A model generated the notes under the pieces. The model saw nothing but the letters and a program-made list of their open reading frames with translations, did not search any database and was not told where the DNA came from. A stretch of 64,000 nt of DNA from Desulfococcus sp. 4484_241 (lineage in GTDB: Bacteria > Desulfobacterota > Desulfobacteria > Desulfobacterales > Desulfosudaceae), in the NCBI GenBank assembly GCA_002085115.1, contig MZGQ01000019.1, positions 1-64,000 on the forward strand, read 5' to 3'. Below are positions 35,107-43,403 of the stretch, one piece after another (within the stretch, counting starts at the first letter, position 1; each line of letters begins with the position of its first letter). The position numbers and the translations under genes were made by a program.

Positions 35107-36486
35107 CTAAGCAACAGCGACATTAGCAAAAGCATCAGCAATCGCAACCGCCCTGCCTTTCAGGCTGTGGGCAAGCCCTGCCTCGATCCTGACCTGTGCC
35201 AGGCACCCCGGTCTTACAGCCGCCCCGCCGGGGCAATCACCCGGCACGGTAAAGTTCACCACCCTGTTAGTAGTGTCCCTGCCTGTCCACTGTAACGCGG
35301 CGCCATTACCGGAACGGCCGCTTTTCCCCTCTACAAGCACCTCGATCACCCTTCCCTCGAACTCAATGTTTTTTCTTCTGCTTATACTGTTCTGCAGGGA
35401 AAGCAAGGTGTTTATCCGCCTGCGTTTTTCATCCTCGTCCACCTTATCGGAAAATTTCGACGCAGGCGCCAGTGGACGGTCGGAATAGATAAACGCGAAG
35501 ATGCTGTCAAACTCCACCTGCCGCACAAGGTCAAGCGTTTGCTGAAAATCCCGTTCAGACTCGCCTGGAAATCCAACGATGATATCACTTGACAGGGCAA
35601 TACCTTCCCTCGCACTGCGAAGGGTTTCGAGCTTCTCAAGGTACTCCTCGCGAGTATACTTCCGGTTCATCCTCTCAAGGATTCTGTCTGAGCCGGACTG
35701 AACCGGGAGGTGAATGTGGGAGCAAAGCCTGTCCAGATTCCGAAATGCATCAACAAGCCCGGGCGAAAGGTCCTTTGGGTGTGATGTGGTAAAACGTATC
35801 CGCAAAAGCCCCTCGATCTCATTGACCATGCCCAGCAGCCGCGCAAAGGAACAACCGTTCTTATCCTTGCCGTAACTGTTGACGTTCTGTCCAAGCAGTG
35901 TTACCTCCCTGACACCACGGGCAACAAGAGACCGGATCTCTTCCACTATCCTTGACGGAGGCCGGCTGAATTCCCTGCCCCTGACATACGGAACCACACA
36001 ATAGGTACAAAAGTTATCACAGCCCCTCATTATGGTTACAAAATGTGACACGCCGGTCACAGGCCCGGTGATGAGATCAAAATCCCCCCCGGCTGTCATG
36101 TCTGTATCAACAACCGGTCCACCTCCTGCCTCAATCCGGCGAAGATGTACAGGCATCCTCTCCAGGGCTGCCGTTCCCAGCACAATGTCAACCTCCGGGA
36201 ACATACGGATTATCCCCTCCCCCTCCTCCTGTGCCACGCATCCGCTCACACAGATAGTCAGGCCGGGATCGGAACGTTTCCTTGCCGCAAGCCTTCCGAC
36301 AAGGCTCATGGCTTTCTGGCGGGCCTTGGCCCTTATGGTGCAGGTGTTCACCACAACAAGATCGGCGTCTCCAGTCTCAGAAGCAGGACTGTAGCCCAGG
36401 GATGAAAGCAGTCCGCATAGTTTTGATGAATCGGACACGTTCATCTGACAGCCGATCGTATGTATGTAGAACCGTTTCATTTTCAT
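35107..36486 (-). CDS. miaB: tRNA-2-methylthio-N6-dimethylallyladenosine synthase
   Basis: 459 aa. The N-terminal methylthiotransferase domain has cysteines in TIGCQMN, VVNTCTIR and VSGCVAQ for the auxiliary cluster. RGCDNFCTYCVVPYVRGRE is the radical SAM CxxxCxxC motif, and a C-terminal TRAM domain follows (VEGKSGRSGNGAALQWTGR in part). It adds the methylthio group to i6A37 of tRNAs. It is on the same strand as the DUF151 and PHP genes. Confidence 0.96.
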   Translation of the reverse strand: MKMKRFYIHTIGCQMNVSDSSKLCGLLSSLGYSPASETGDADLVVVNTCTIRAKARQKAMSLVGRLAARKRSDPGLTICVSGCVAQEEGEGIIRMFPEVDIVLGTAALERMPVHLRRIEAGGGPVVDTDMTAGGDFDLITGPVTGVSHFVTIMRGCDNFCTYCVVPYVRGREFSRPPSRIVEEIRSLVARGVREVTLLGQNVNSYGKDKNGCSFARLLGMVNEIEGLLRIRFTTSHPKDLSPGLVDAFRNLDRLCSHIHLPVQSGSDRILERMNRKYTREEYLEKLETLRSAREGIALSSDIIVGFPGESERDFQQTLDLVRQVEFDSIFAFIYSDRPLAPASKFSDKVDEDEKRRRINTLLSLQNSISRRKNIEFEGRVIEVLVEGKSGRSGNGAALQWTGRDTTNRVVNFTVPGDCPGGAAVRPGCLAQVRIEAGLAHSLKGRAVAIADAFANVAVA

Positions 36487-36545
36487 TGTGAAAAATAAAA
36501 CACCAGATACAGCAACCTGTTCCGGAAATGCCGGCGCAACAAAAA

Positions 36546-36983
36546 TTATTTTCCTTTACGCTTTTTAAAAGGGGCACCGTGCATCTCTATTTTTGCAATA
36601 TCCGCAACATCTATTTTTATATCTGCCACCGAGGATGAACCGTAACAGGACATATCCTTCTTTATTGCAAGTGTCACTGTTTTCCCGTCTGCCAGATCTA
36701 TCGTTGCAAGCACCTTTCCGGTATCGCCCCTGTTAAACTTTATACTTTTGATCTTATCAAAATCCACCGACGCTTCTGCCATTCCCAGCTTACCGTAAAA
36801 AAAAGTCTTTCCCTCGAATGAAAAATGGTCAAGATCTATCGAAAGACCGGAACGGTCAACCAGTGTGGCCGAATAGTTGCGGCTGGTTTTGGGAATCTCG
36901 ACTCCTCCATCCCCCATTGTGCCCATTCCAAGGCACAGAAAAGCAGCCAGCAGTAAAAAAACCAGATATTTTTTATTTACCAT
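36546..36983 (-). CDS. Hypothetical secreted protein
   Basis: 145 aa. A signal peptide (KKYLVFLLLAAFLCLGMG) is followed by a small beta-rich protein with repeated strands such as FEGKTFFYGKLGMAEASVDFDKIKSIKF and a basic C-terminus (PFKKRKGK). I do not recognise the family. The FDKIKSIKF and DVADIAKIEM strands look like the PilZ-like or DUF-type sensors that detect metal or envelope status, but this is only an impression. It overlaps the DUF4911 gene by 11 bp. Confidence 0.65.
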   Translation of the reverse strand: MVNKKYLVFLLLAAFLCLGMGTMGDGGVEIPKTSRNYSATLVDRSGLSIDLDHFSFEGKTFFYGKLGMAEASVDFDKIKSIKFNRGDTGKVLATIDLADGKTVTLAIKKDMSCYGSSSVADIKIDVADIAKIEMHGAPFKKRKGK

Positions 36984-37200
36984 CTTCCCCGTCTGCCTCC
37001 TCTATCATCATACCGGCCTTAAGATCGTTTAAAACTTCATCGACTTCATCCTCACAACCAGGAGCGATACAAAGCATAACATCACCCCGGGCGGCGTCAA
37101 GGGTTGTCAAAACGGCGATCCCGTCATATCCTTCAAGCACAAACCGAACAAAGGCTATCCCCGACCTGTCAACCCTCAAGTAGCGACGCGTGGTCTCCAT
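36973..37200 (-). CDS. DUF4911 domain protein
   Basis: 75 aa. RYLRVDRSGIAFVRFVLEGYDGIAVL and the end LCIAPGCEDEVDEVLNDL match the pattern of DUF4911, a small family that, from memory, is mostly in Desulfobacterota and close relatives and has no known function. No membrane or metal motif is seen. It lies 3 bp after efp, so it is in the same transcript. Confidence 0.75.
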   Translation of the reverse strand: METTRRYLRVDRSGIAFVRFVLEGYDGIAVLTTLDAARGDVMLCIAPGCEDEVDEVLNDLKAGMMIEEADGEDGK

Positions 37201-37203
37201 GTT

Positions 37204-37767
37204 TTACTGTTTCACCCGTTCCACGTAACTCTTGGTGCGTGTATCTATCTTCAAGACGTCTCCGGCCTCTATGAATGGCGGGACCTGCAAAACATAACCG
37301 GTTTCCACGGTTACGGGCTTGCTGCTGCCTGACGCAGTATCACCTTTGACCCACGGATCAGCCTCGACAACCTTAAGCTCCACGAAGTTTGGCAAAGACA
37401 CTCCAATGGGCCTGTCATCAAAAAACAGTACGTCACAGACCGTGTTTTCCTTTAACAGATCAACAGCGTCACCAACCTGCTGTTCAGGGACAAAGACCTG
37501 CTCATAATTTGAGGAGTCCATGAAACAGTAGCCATCACCGTCACAATAGAGGTACTCCATCTTGCGCTCCTCGAGGTTCGCCTCGTTTATCTTGTCACCG
37601 CTCCTGTAAGTGTGGTCAAACTGCGCCCCGGTTATCATGTTTTTCAACTTGCACTTGTAAAGGGCCTGCCCCTTTCCCGGTTTTACAAACTCAAATTCCA
37701 CCACGACATGAGGATCACCGTCAATTTCAACCTTAAGACCTTTCCTTAAATCACACGCTTCATACAT
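37204..37767 (-). CDS. efp: Elongation factor P
   Basis: 187 aa, three-domain protein. The loop in FVKPGKGQALYKCKLKNM carries Lys at the position that is modified in many EF-P proteins; the C-terminal IDTRTKSYVERV closes it. It helps ribosomes with polyproline stretches. No modification enzymes (epmA, epmB) are in the window. It begins the efp-DUF4911-secreted protein unit. Confidence 0.97.
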   Translation of the reverse strand: MYEACDLRKGLKVEIDGDPHVVVEFEFVKPGKGQALYKCKLKNMITGAQFDHTYRSGDKINEANLEERKMEYLYCDGDGYCFMDSSNYEQVFVPEQQVGDAVDLLKENTVCDVLFFDDRPIGVSLPNFVELKVVEADPWVKGDTASGSSKPVTVETGYVLQVPPFIEAGDVLKIDTRTKSYVERVKQ

Positions 37768-37925
37768 CAGTTACTCTCCAAGATGGTTATATTTTTTACC
37801 TTTATCTTTGAACTGCAATTATACTCAAATCATCACATACGTGCCAGCTCTAATATTTATCATGGTTCCGGGAACCAAAAGCGCTTATAAAAAAGCCGCA
37901 TGGCAAAAAGACAGCCGGCATTTCA

Positions 37926-38708
37926 TCAAACCGCCCCGGCATCAGGCCGCAAACCGCTCAGAGCCGCCTCTGCCCGCCTTGCCTCCTTGACAAAACGTTC
38001 CACCAGGTCAAAATCCTTTTTAAACCTTACCGGTCGGCCCTTGTTATCACGAGCATTTGTCAGGGTGCAACTGTCAACGCCGGCCGGCCTTGTATGCATG
38101 ATACCGTCATACACATTTTCAGGCGACATGCCGCCAGCCAGGATAACAGGAACTTTCGCACGTTCAACCAGCTTTGCTGCAATATCCCAGTTTGAGGTCA
38201 CTCCTGTTATGCCGATAAAACCTTCAACCGGGCGTTCATCCTCTGCCGGAAGCTCGGTGTCTGTTAAAAACCAGTCGCAAAGCGGCTCAAGCACCGGTAG
38301 TGCTGAAAAAAGCTCCTCCCCTTCATCATCTCCTGACGGGCCGACCGGGACAGAACGCATGCTGTCTATCTCGGGAAACCGCTGTTTTACAATCCTTTGG
38401 ACCGAAAGTATCCTGTCAAGCTCCTTGCGCCGCTCCCGCCCCAAAGGAAGGCGTTCACAAAAATGGATAATATCGGGCTGGTAAAAATCCAGCATCCGTG
38501 AGATCGTGTCAGCATCACAGAACAGCGGTATGATGCTGCTCTTTGCGCCTGCATCAGCAACCACCCGCACAACATCTTTCAATGCCGGCTGCTTCCATCT
38601 TTCCGGGTCAAGCACAACAGTTCCGACATGGTCAACACCAAGCTCAACTGCCTTCTCGGCTTCGCGTGGCTCCTGTATCTCGTAAATCTGCACAATCACC
38701 TTATTCAT
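37926..38708 (-). CDS. TrpF-like (phosphoribosylanthranilate isomerase family) protein
   Basis: 260 aa TIM barrel. ELGVDHVGTVV, QPDIIHFCE, VILAGGMSPENVYDGI and the C-terminal AGVDSCTLTNA match TrpF blocks. The catalytic Cys expected in KxCG at the N-terminus is absent (VQIYEIQ), so it is unlikely to be the standard isomerase. No trp genes are near. It overlaps the end of the ceramidase gene by 4 bp (ATGA) and is the last gene in the purN operon. Function unknown. Confidence 0.7.
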   Translation of the reverse strand: MNKVIVQIYEIQEPREAEKAVELGVDHVGTVVLDPERWKQPALKDVVRVVADAGAKSSIIPLFCDADTISRMLDFYQPDIIHFCERLPLGRERRKELDRILSVQRIVKQRFPEIDSMRSVPVGPSGDDEGEELFSALPVLEPLCDWFLTDTELPAEDERPVEGFIGITGVTSNWDIAAKLVERAKVPVILAGGMSPENVYDGIMHTRPAGVDSCTLTNARDNKGRPVRFKKDFDLVERFVKEARRAEAALSGLRPDAGAV

Positions 38709-40765
38709 TCCGGTCTGCAGCCTCCTTGTGTAAACGGTCCGGAACGAAGAGTCCGGAAAGTGCCTCTTGGCAGAACGACAAACCTGTATCTGCGGCCGGG
38801 AACCGTTTCCGGGTTATACCAGCGGGCCTCGTACTCTCCCATGTTGTCACTGTTGATTCTCCCGCAGAATCTGACAGACAGGTCATAGCCGCCATCATCC
38901 ACGGCCCTGCCGTCCGTGCTGTAAAGAGGACTCCAGGAATCCATATCTTTCGCACTTTCAATGCGCACCAGGGGCCTGTCAAAATCTATCATGCATGGGG
39001 GCACGTCCAGCCACCTGAACCGGTAATAACTCTCATCGAGTTTGCCGGAAGAGGCATGGTAACTCACATTGCCCAATGCGGTACGGCTACCCTGCGGCTC
39101 CAGCTTTTCGGGAAAAAAGGAGTTCGCTTTAAGGTCAACAGACCAGTGTTTTGGCAAATCGGTAAGCCCCTGGTCCATTTTGCCGGCCAGAAATGCAGCC
39201 TGACGGGCAAGAAACGGAACTGTTTCAGGCCCGTAAAGAGTATGCCCGCCCTCGTAGTTTTGCAGCCCATATTCGGCAGGCGTGGTTGCATAGCCAAAAT
39301 ATCCGTTTGAACAGCTTACAACCACCACTTTTTGGGTATCGATGGCAAGCCTGTCCGCAACATGGCTTGATATCACTCTGCCGGCCTGGAAAGTTATCTC
39401 AAACGGCATGGGAACGAACACCCTGTCTCCAACCTGTATGAGCTGAAAAAACGCAACATGGGGGAAATCCCGCTTTTTCAGTATCAGCGGCTGAAAGATC
39501 CATCCCACATGGCGTTTTCGTCCCTGGCAGGAACCGGTAAAAAACCAGCGGGAGGTGCCCCATCCTTCGCGGAAAAAGGGAGTCCAGTACAGGACAGGCG
39601 TCTTTCCGTCTTCGGCTCCGGCAGTCAGGGCGTTACCCACAACCGGCCTGCTGCACACAGAAATACCGTCGATGGCCGGATGCTCATACAGGTCAACCTC
39701 GCGGCAAACTGACCGTATTGCTATATCATCAGACAGGCCGCTGCCAAGCGACCAAAACAGGGATACGGCCCGTTTCCCAATGGCAACCCCTATCCGCCTT
39801 GCTTCTGAAAACCCCTGTCCGCCCTTAACGTAGTTGGGCGAATTGTCCGCATGCGTGCAGTTAACGGCCGCATGAACCATCGGCCAGGGTGTGGTGCCTT
39901 CCCTTTGTCTAAGGTCGGCTTCGAGTTCCCCTGAAATATACCCAAACACATCAGCGGTATAAAAGTCATTCCAGTATGGAACCACTGTTGGATGAATCGA
40001 AAAACTTGAAAAAGCGCCCGCAGGCCTGTAGTTGCCCTCATCATCCATAAGGTCGATCCTTACCATGGTCAGCACCGGGTTAACCGCCTTCAAAGGATCC
40101 CTGGAAACATCCCTGCCCGAATCCTCGAAGTTGGCCAGATACGGCTCAATGCTTCTGTTTCTCGTCATGCCGTAAATCTCAGTGGTGCCGGTGGCTATCT
40201 TTGCAGGGCGCCGGTTCCTGCAGGCATCGACAACCGCGTGGGCTATTTTGTTCGCAAGAAATTCGAACAGATCATGATCAAAACCGCTCTTGCCGGATGC
40301 AAAGGAGTTGTAAAAATTGCTGGAAAAGTAGTTGCCGGGAGCCGAATGTGTATGGGTACCGGAAAGCATCAGGCCGCGCGCGGATACATCGGTAACCGGG
40401 GCTATAAGTTCAGCGACACGGTGGTGAAGAAGACGTGACCCGGAAAGAAGGTCGCACTGTACCAGGGCCACGGCATTCCCCCTGCTGTCACGCAGGTAGA
40501 CAGCCCTTGCGTGCAGCCGGTTGCGGACCCCTTCCCCCTTGTGCGCCATCATGGAATACCCGGCCTTTGAAATTCCGGGCGGAGGCGTTATATCAACTTT
40601 TGAAAGGCCGGCCACCAGGTGGCCTGTATTTGAAGGGGAAAGCGGCAATGGACGTTCTATTTCCAGGCGGCAAATCCGGGGTGAACATCCGGCCATCAGG
40701 ATTGCGATAACCGCTACTGAGACAAAAGCCTTAAACCGTTCAATCGATTTCTTGGTCAACATCAT
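38705..40765 (-). CDS. Neutral/alkaline ceramidase-like lipoprotein
   Basis: 686 aa from ATG 40765. The N-terminus is a lipoprotein signal ending AILMAGCSP, so the protein is anchored in the envelope. VDITPPPGISKAGYSM and LSGTHTHSAPGNY match the neutral ceramidase N-terminal domain, with the zinc-binding His-x-His and the region of the nucleophile (SIHPTVVPYWN) present. NCTHADNSPN also fits the family. Neutral ceramidases cleave ceramides to sphingosine and fatty acid. It overlaps fkbM by 4 bp and the TrpF-like gene by 4 bp. Its real substrate could be another N-acyl lipid. Confidence 0.85.
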   Translation of the reverse strand: MMLTKKSIERFKAFVSVAVIAILMAGCSPRICRLEIERPLPLSPSNTGHLVAGLSKVDITPPPGISKAGYSMMAHKGEGVRNRLHARAVYLRDSRGNAVALVQCDLLSGSRLLHHRVAELIAPVTDVSARGLMLSGTHTHSAPGNYFSSNFYNSFASGKSGFDHDLFEFLANKIAHAVVDACRNRRPAKIATGTTEIYGMTRNRSIEPYLANFEDSGRDVSRDPLKAVNPVLTMVRIDLMDDEGNYRPAGAFSSFSIHPTVVPYWNDFYTADVFGYISGELEADLRQREGTTPWPMVHAAVNCTHADNSPNYVKGGQGFSEARRIGVAIGKRAVSLFWSLGSGLSDDIAIRSVCREVDLYEHPAIDGISVCSRPVVGNALTAGAEDGKTPVLYWTPFFREGWGTSRWFFTGSCQGRKRHVGWIFQPLILKKRDFPHVAFFQLIQVGDRVFVPMPFEITFQAGRVISSHVADRLAIDTQKVVVVSCSNGYFGYATTPAEYGLQNYEGGHTLYGPETVPFLARQAAFLAGKMDQGLTDLPKHWSVDLKANSFFPEKLEPQGSRTALGNVSYHASSGKLDESYYRFRWLDVPPCMIDFDRPLVRIESAKDMDSWSPLYSTDGRAVDDGGYDLSVRFCGRINSDNMGEYEARWYNPETVPGRRYRFVVLPRGTFRTLRSGPFTQGGCRPE

Positions 40766-41592
40766 TTCATGCTCCCCTTTGGAAGAACAAGAAGATTGAC
40801 AAACCCCTGATTCTGGGGATCGGCATCCACATCGTCGACCCATGCAACAAGAGATTCCGCCTTAACCGGAACAACCTTACGGTTTATATGATCAACCACG
40901 TTAAGGCTCATATCAAGAGAATCCAGAAGCTCCAGGAACCTTCTGCCTGAAGACCCTGCCCTGCGCAGGCCATGCGGCCAGAACTCCACCAGTATCACAA
41001 GATGTGTGCTGTTTGCCAGCATCAGTTTCCTCAGCCCCTCAACAACAGAGGCCTCATAGCCCTGCGTATCGATCTTGATAAAATCCAGCCGGTTCGTTAT
41101 ATTGCGCAGATGGTCTCCACAGTTAACGACCCGCACTTCCCTGCTGTACCTGGAACCTTTGTGGTTATACAGCCGGTGATCACCCATGTTTTCTTCTGAA
41201 AGATAGATCCTGCCGATGCCGTTGTAATCCGCGACAGCAGCCTGGAAGCACACGGCATTACGAAAACCGTTGTTTGTTTCCAGGTTCAGCATAAGCAGCG
41301 TGTAGTTGTCCGGGTCCGGCTCATAAGCGATCACCAATCCCTTGCTGCCCACGATGGCCGATGCAAGAACAGCGTAATAACCGATATTAGCGCCGATATC
41401 CAGGAATACGCTGCCCGGCTTGAGATATTTCATCACCAGGGAGGTTTCATAAGGCTCCCATATCCTGTGCTCCCGTATGTAGCCGGAGACACACGCATCC
41501 CTCTCATCATGAAGATAGAGGCCAAGCGGTCTGTCAAAACCTGGTATTTCAAGTAAAACAGGGCCCATATTACCGGTTAAAGCTGAATGCAC
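40762..41592 (-). CDS. FkbM family methyltransferase
   Basis: 276 aa. PGSVFLDIGANIGYYAVLASAIVGSKG is the SAM-binding part, YEPDPDNYTLLMLNL follows, and DFIKIDTQGYEASVVEG is the FkbM signature. Members methylate sugars, lipids or small molecules. The GTG start at 41592 overlaps the end of purN by 16 bp; an ATG at 41568 is the alternative. It also overlaps the ceramidase gene by 4 bp. Confidence 0.88.
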   Translation of the reverse strand: MHSALTGNMGPVLLEIPGFDRPLGLYLHDERDACVSGYIREHRIWEPYETSLVMKYLKPGSVFLDIGANIGYYAVLASAIVGSKGLVIAYEPDPDNYTLLMLNLETNNGFRNAVCFQAAVADYNGIGRIYLSEENMGDHRLYNHKGSRYSREVRVVNCGDHLRNITNRLDFIKIDTQGYEASVVEGLRKLMLANSTHLVILVEFWPHGLRRAGSSGRRFLELLDSLDMSLNVVDHINRKVVPVKAESLVAWVDDVDADPQNQGFVNLLVLPKGSMK

Positions 41593-42272
41593 TCAGGATA
41601 CAGCTCCCATTCGAGCATAAGACCCTTTTCTTTCACGGTTTCGATGGTGTCATCCGGGGTTATCGAAAAACATCTCTGTCCAATGATAGGCCCTGTATCC
41701 TCACCGTAATCTATGAAATGGACCGTGCATCCACCGACCCTGCATCCATAACGAAAGGTATCGCCATAGCCGTCCGTGCCGGGGAATGAGGGGAGAATGG
41801 CCGGATGGATGTTCATTATGCGCGGGTGCAGAGGGTCGATATTGACCCTGTCGATAAAATAGGGAGTCAGCTTACGCATAAAACCGGCAAGGACAAGAAG
41901 ATCAAAATCCCACTTTGCCATGTTTGCAAGCAGCCTGGCCTCGGCAATCGCTCTTGTGACAAGAAAAGCCCGGTCACGATCGGAAAAGGTGCCATCCCCT
42001 GGCAAACCCATCCTGGCCGCGATAACATCAATATCAAAATCTTGGGGCAAATCCGCAGAGTCCGGGTCTTTTTTATAGGACTCTATAATCTCTTTATAAT
42101 TCACCACAAAAGTGGGCAGCCCCTTTTTGGCCGCCTTATCAAGGCCTGCGGCATCAGGCTTGTCGGAACCGACAAAAACAACTTTGCCGTCTATCCTGCC
42201 CTCATCGCAGGCCCGCATAATAGCGGCCAGGTTTGTCCCGCTTCCCGAAATCAAAGCGCCTATACGTATCAT
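41577..42272 (-). CDS. purN: Phosphoribosylglycinamide formyltransferase (PurN), long form
   Basis: 231 aa. ISGSGTNLAAIM begins the fold, LVLAGFMRKLTPYFI and MNIHPAILPSFPG hold the catalytic Asn-His pair, and HFIDYGEDTGPIIGQ holds the catalytic Asp. It transfers formyl to GAR in purine synthesis. It is longer than E. coli PurN (about 212 aa) by an insert of about 40 residues between strands 4 and 5, containing FDIDVIAARMGLPGDG. It starts a four-gene overlapping operon. A strong promoter lies 137 bp upstream. Confidence 0.9.
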   Translation of the reverse strand: MIRIGALISGSGTNLAAIMRACDEGRIDGKVVFVGSDKPDAAGLDKAAKKGLPTFVVNYKEIIESYKKDPDSADLPQDFDIDVIAARMGLPGDGTFSDRDRAFLVTRAIAEARLLANMAKWDFDLLVLAGFMRKLTPYFIDRVNIDPLHPRIMNIHPAILPSFPGTDGYGDTFRYGCRVGGCTVHFIDYGEDTGPIIGQRCFSITPDDTIETVKEKGLMLEWELYPECIQL

Positions 42273-42731
42273 AACGTATCTTTCTCTAAAACAGCAGCCA
42301 AATCAATGGCGTCTATTAAATGACACCCGGCCTCACCACAGTCGGGTCTGAACCTTTCCCGGACGGTACTGCATACTGCAAGTAAACCGCCTGTCCATAG
42401 TCCAAATATTTATACACCCGGGCATAGAGGTGTCAAGGAATGAACGCAGGCTTGCTGTACGCATATTACATGCCAGGCCCAATAGTCATAGTATATGCCC
42501 ATGGAGGAGCACAGGCACAACGTGATATATCAGGTTCTGCGGCAAACAGGCCAGGGAGCTTGGCTGCCGAATCAGGCAGGCTGCCCCGAAAATAATTTAG
42601 CCAAGGCCATTTTGGCCATTACAAAGAACTGGATTTCAGGAATCAAATAGGGTATTGTAACGACCCGTGTTTTTGATGTAAGCATTAAAAAACAACAATA
42701 CATATATATAACAGTTAGCAGGGAGAGTCGT
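42273..42731. other. Intergenic region with purN leader and hairpins
   Basis: 460 bp between divergent genes. On the minus strand, the transcript from the promoter at 42409-42436 would have a leader of about 130 nt with two hairpins: one from GGAC/GTCC with an inner TGCA-GTA-TGCA stem (about 42370-42405) and one from ACCCG/CGGGT (about 42325-42350). I could not match it to a known riboswitch. The rest, toward 42731, is AT-rich and likely holds the promoter of the next plus-strand gene. Confidence 0.4.
42409..42436 (-). promoter_or_regulatory. Sigma70-type promoter of the purN operon
   Basis: On the minus strand TTGACA (42431-42436), a 16-bp spacer and TATAAA (42409-42414), close to consensus. 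It points at purN, 137 bp downstream. Confidence 0.65.
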
Positions 42732-43349
42732 ATGGCCATAATAACCATAGCACGCCAGTTCGGAGCAGGCGGTCGGACGCTGGGAGCAATGATCGCCAAA
42801 AAACTTGACTACCAATTCCTTGACGACGCTCTCATTCAGGAACTTGCAAGAATAGCCAGGGTTACCCCAAACACGATAAAAAATATCGAACGGTCAGGCG
42901 GAGGACTCATATCAAAGATGATATCCAGCATGATTAGTAAAGACTACATGGAACGCCTGACCGGGGATAAAATCGGCTACATGGATGAAGACATCTATGT
43001 TGAGAAACTAAGGGAGGTTATAACCGGGTTTGCCAAAAAAGATAAAGTGGTAATTCTTGGCCGCGGTGGGCAGTATATCCTTTCAGATTGGGATAACGCC
43101 ATTCATGTTTTGCTCATAGCCGACGAAAAGGACCGGATAAAATTTATGCAAAAGCATTACAACCTTTCGGACAAAAAAGCACTCCAGCTCGTTAAGGATG
43201 ACGAAAAACGGAGGAAAAATCTCTATTCCAAATTCGGCAGGAAGGACTATGACAGCCCTGAGCTGTACCACGTAGTTATCAATACAAGCCGTGTTTCCCT
43301 CGACCAGGGTGTGGCTATAATATGCGACCTGCTCGACAAGCATAGCTGA
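42732..43349 (+). CDS. Cytidylate kinase-like family protein
   Basis: 205 aa. IITIARQFGAGGRTLGAMIAKKLDYQFLDD contains a P-loop-like GAGGRT (the first residues as in cytidylate kinase-2 proteins), and VVILGRGGQYIL and HVLLIADEKDRIKF are later blocks. The family (AAK6-like) is related to nucleoside monophosphate kinases, with unknown substrate in this phylum. GGGAGAG precedes the ATG. It stands alone between divergent purN and a convergent small gene. Confidence 0.85.
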   Translation: MAIITIARQFGAGGRTLGAMIAKKLDYQFLDDALIQELARIARVTPNTIKNIERSGGGLISKMISSMISKDYMERLTGDKIGYMDEDIYVEKLREVITGFAKKDKVVILGRGGQYILSDWDNAIHVLLIADEKDRIKFMQKHYNLSDKKALQLVKDDEKRRKNLYSKFGRKDYDSPELYHVVINTSRVSLDQGVAIICDLLDKHS

Positions 43350-43403
43350 ACCGGTCATTGCTTATTTCGGGACAAGTCGACAGGATTTCGACAGTACTTC
43401 AGA

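Noticed and set aside
42273-42430. Known purine, ZTP or THF riboswitch in the purN leader
   Set aside because: None of the conserved core sequences I remember for these classes is present.
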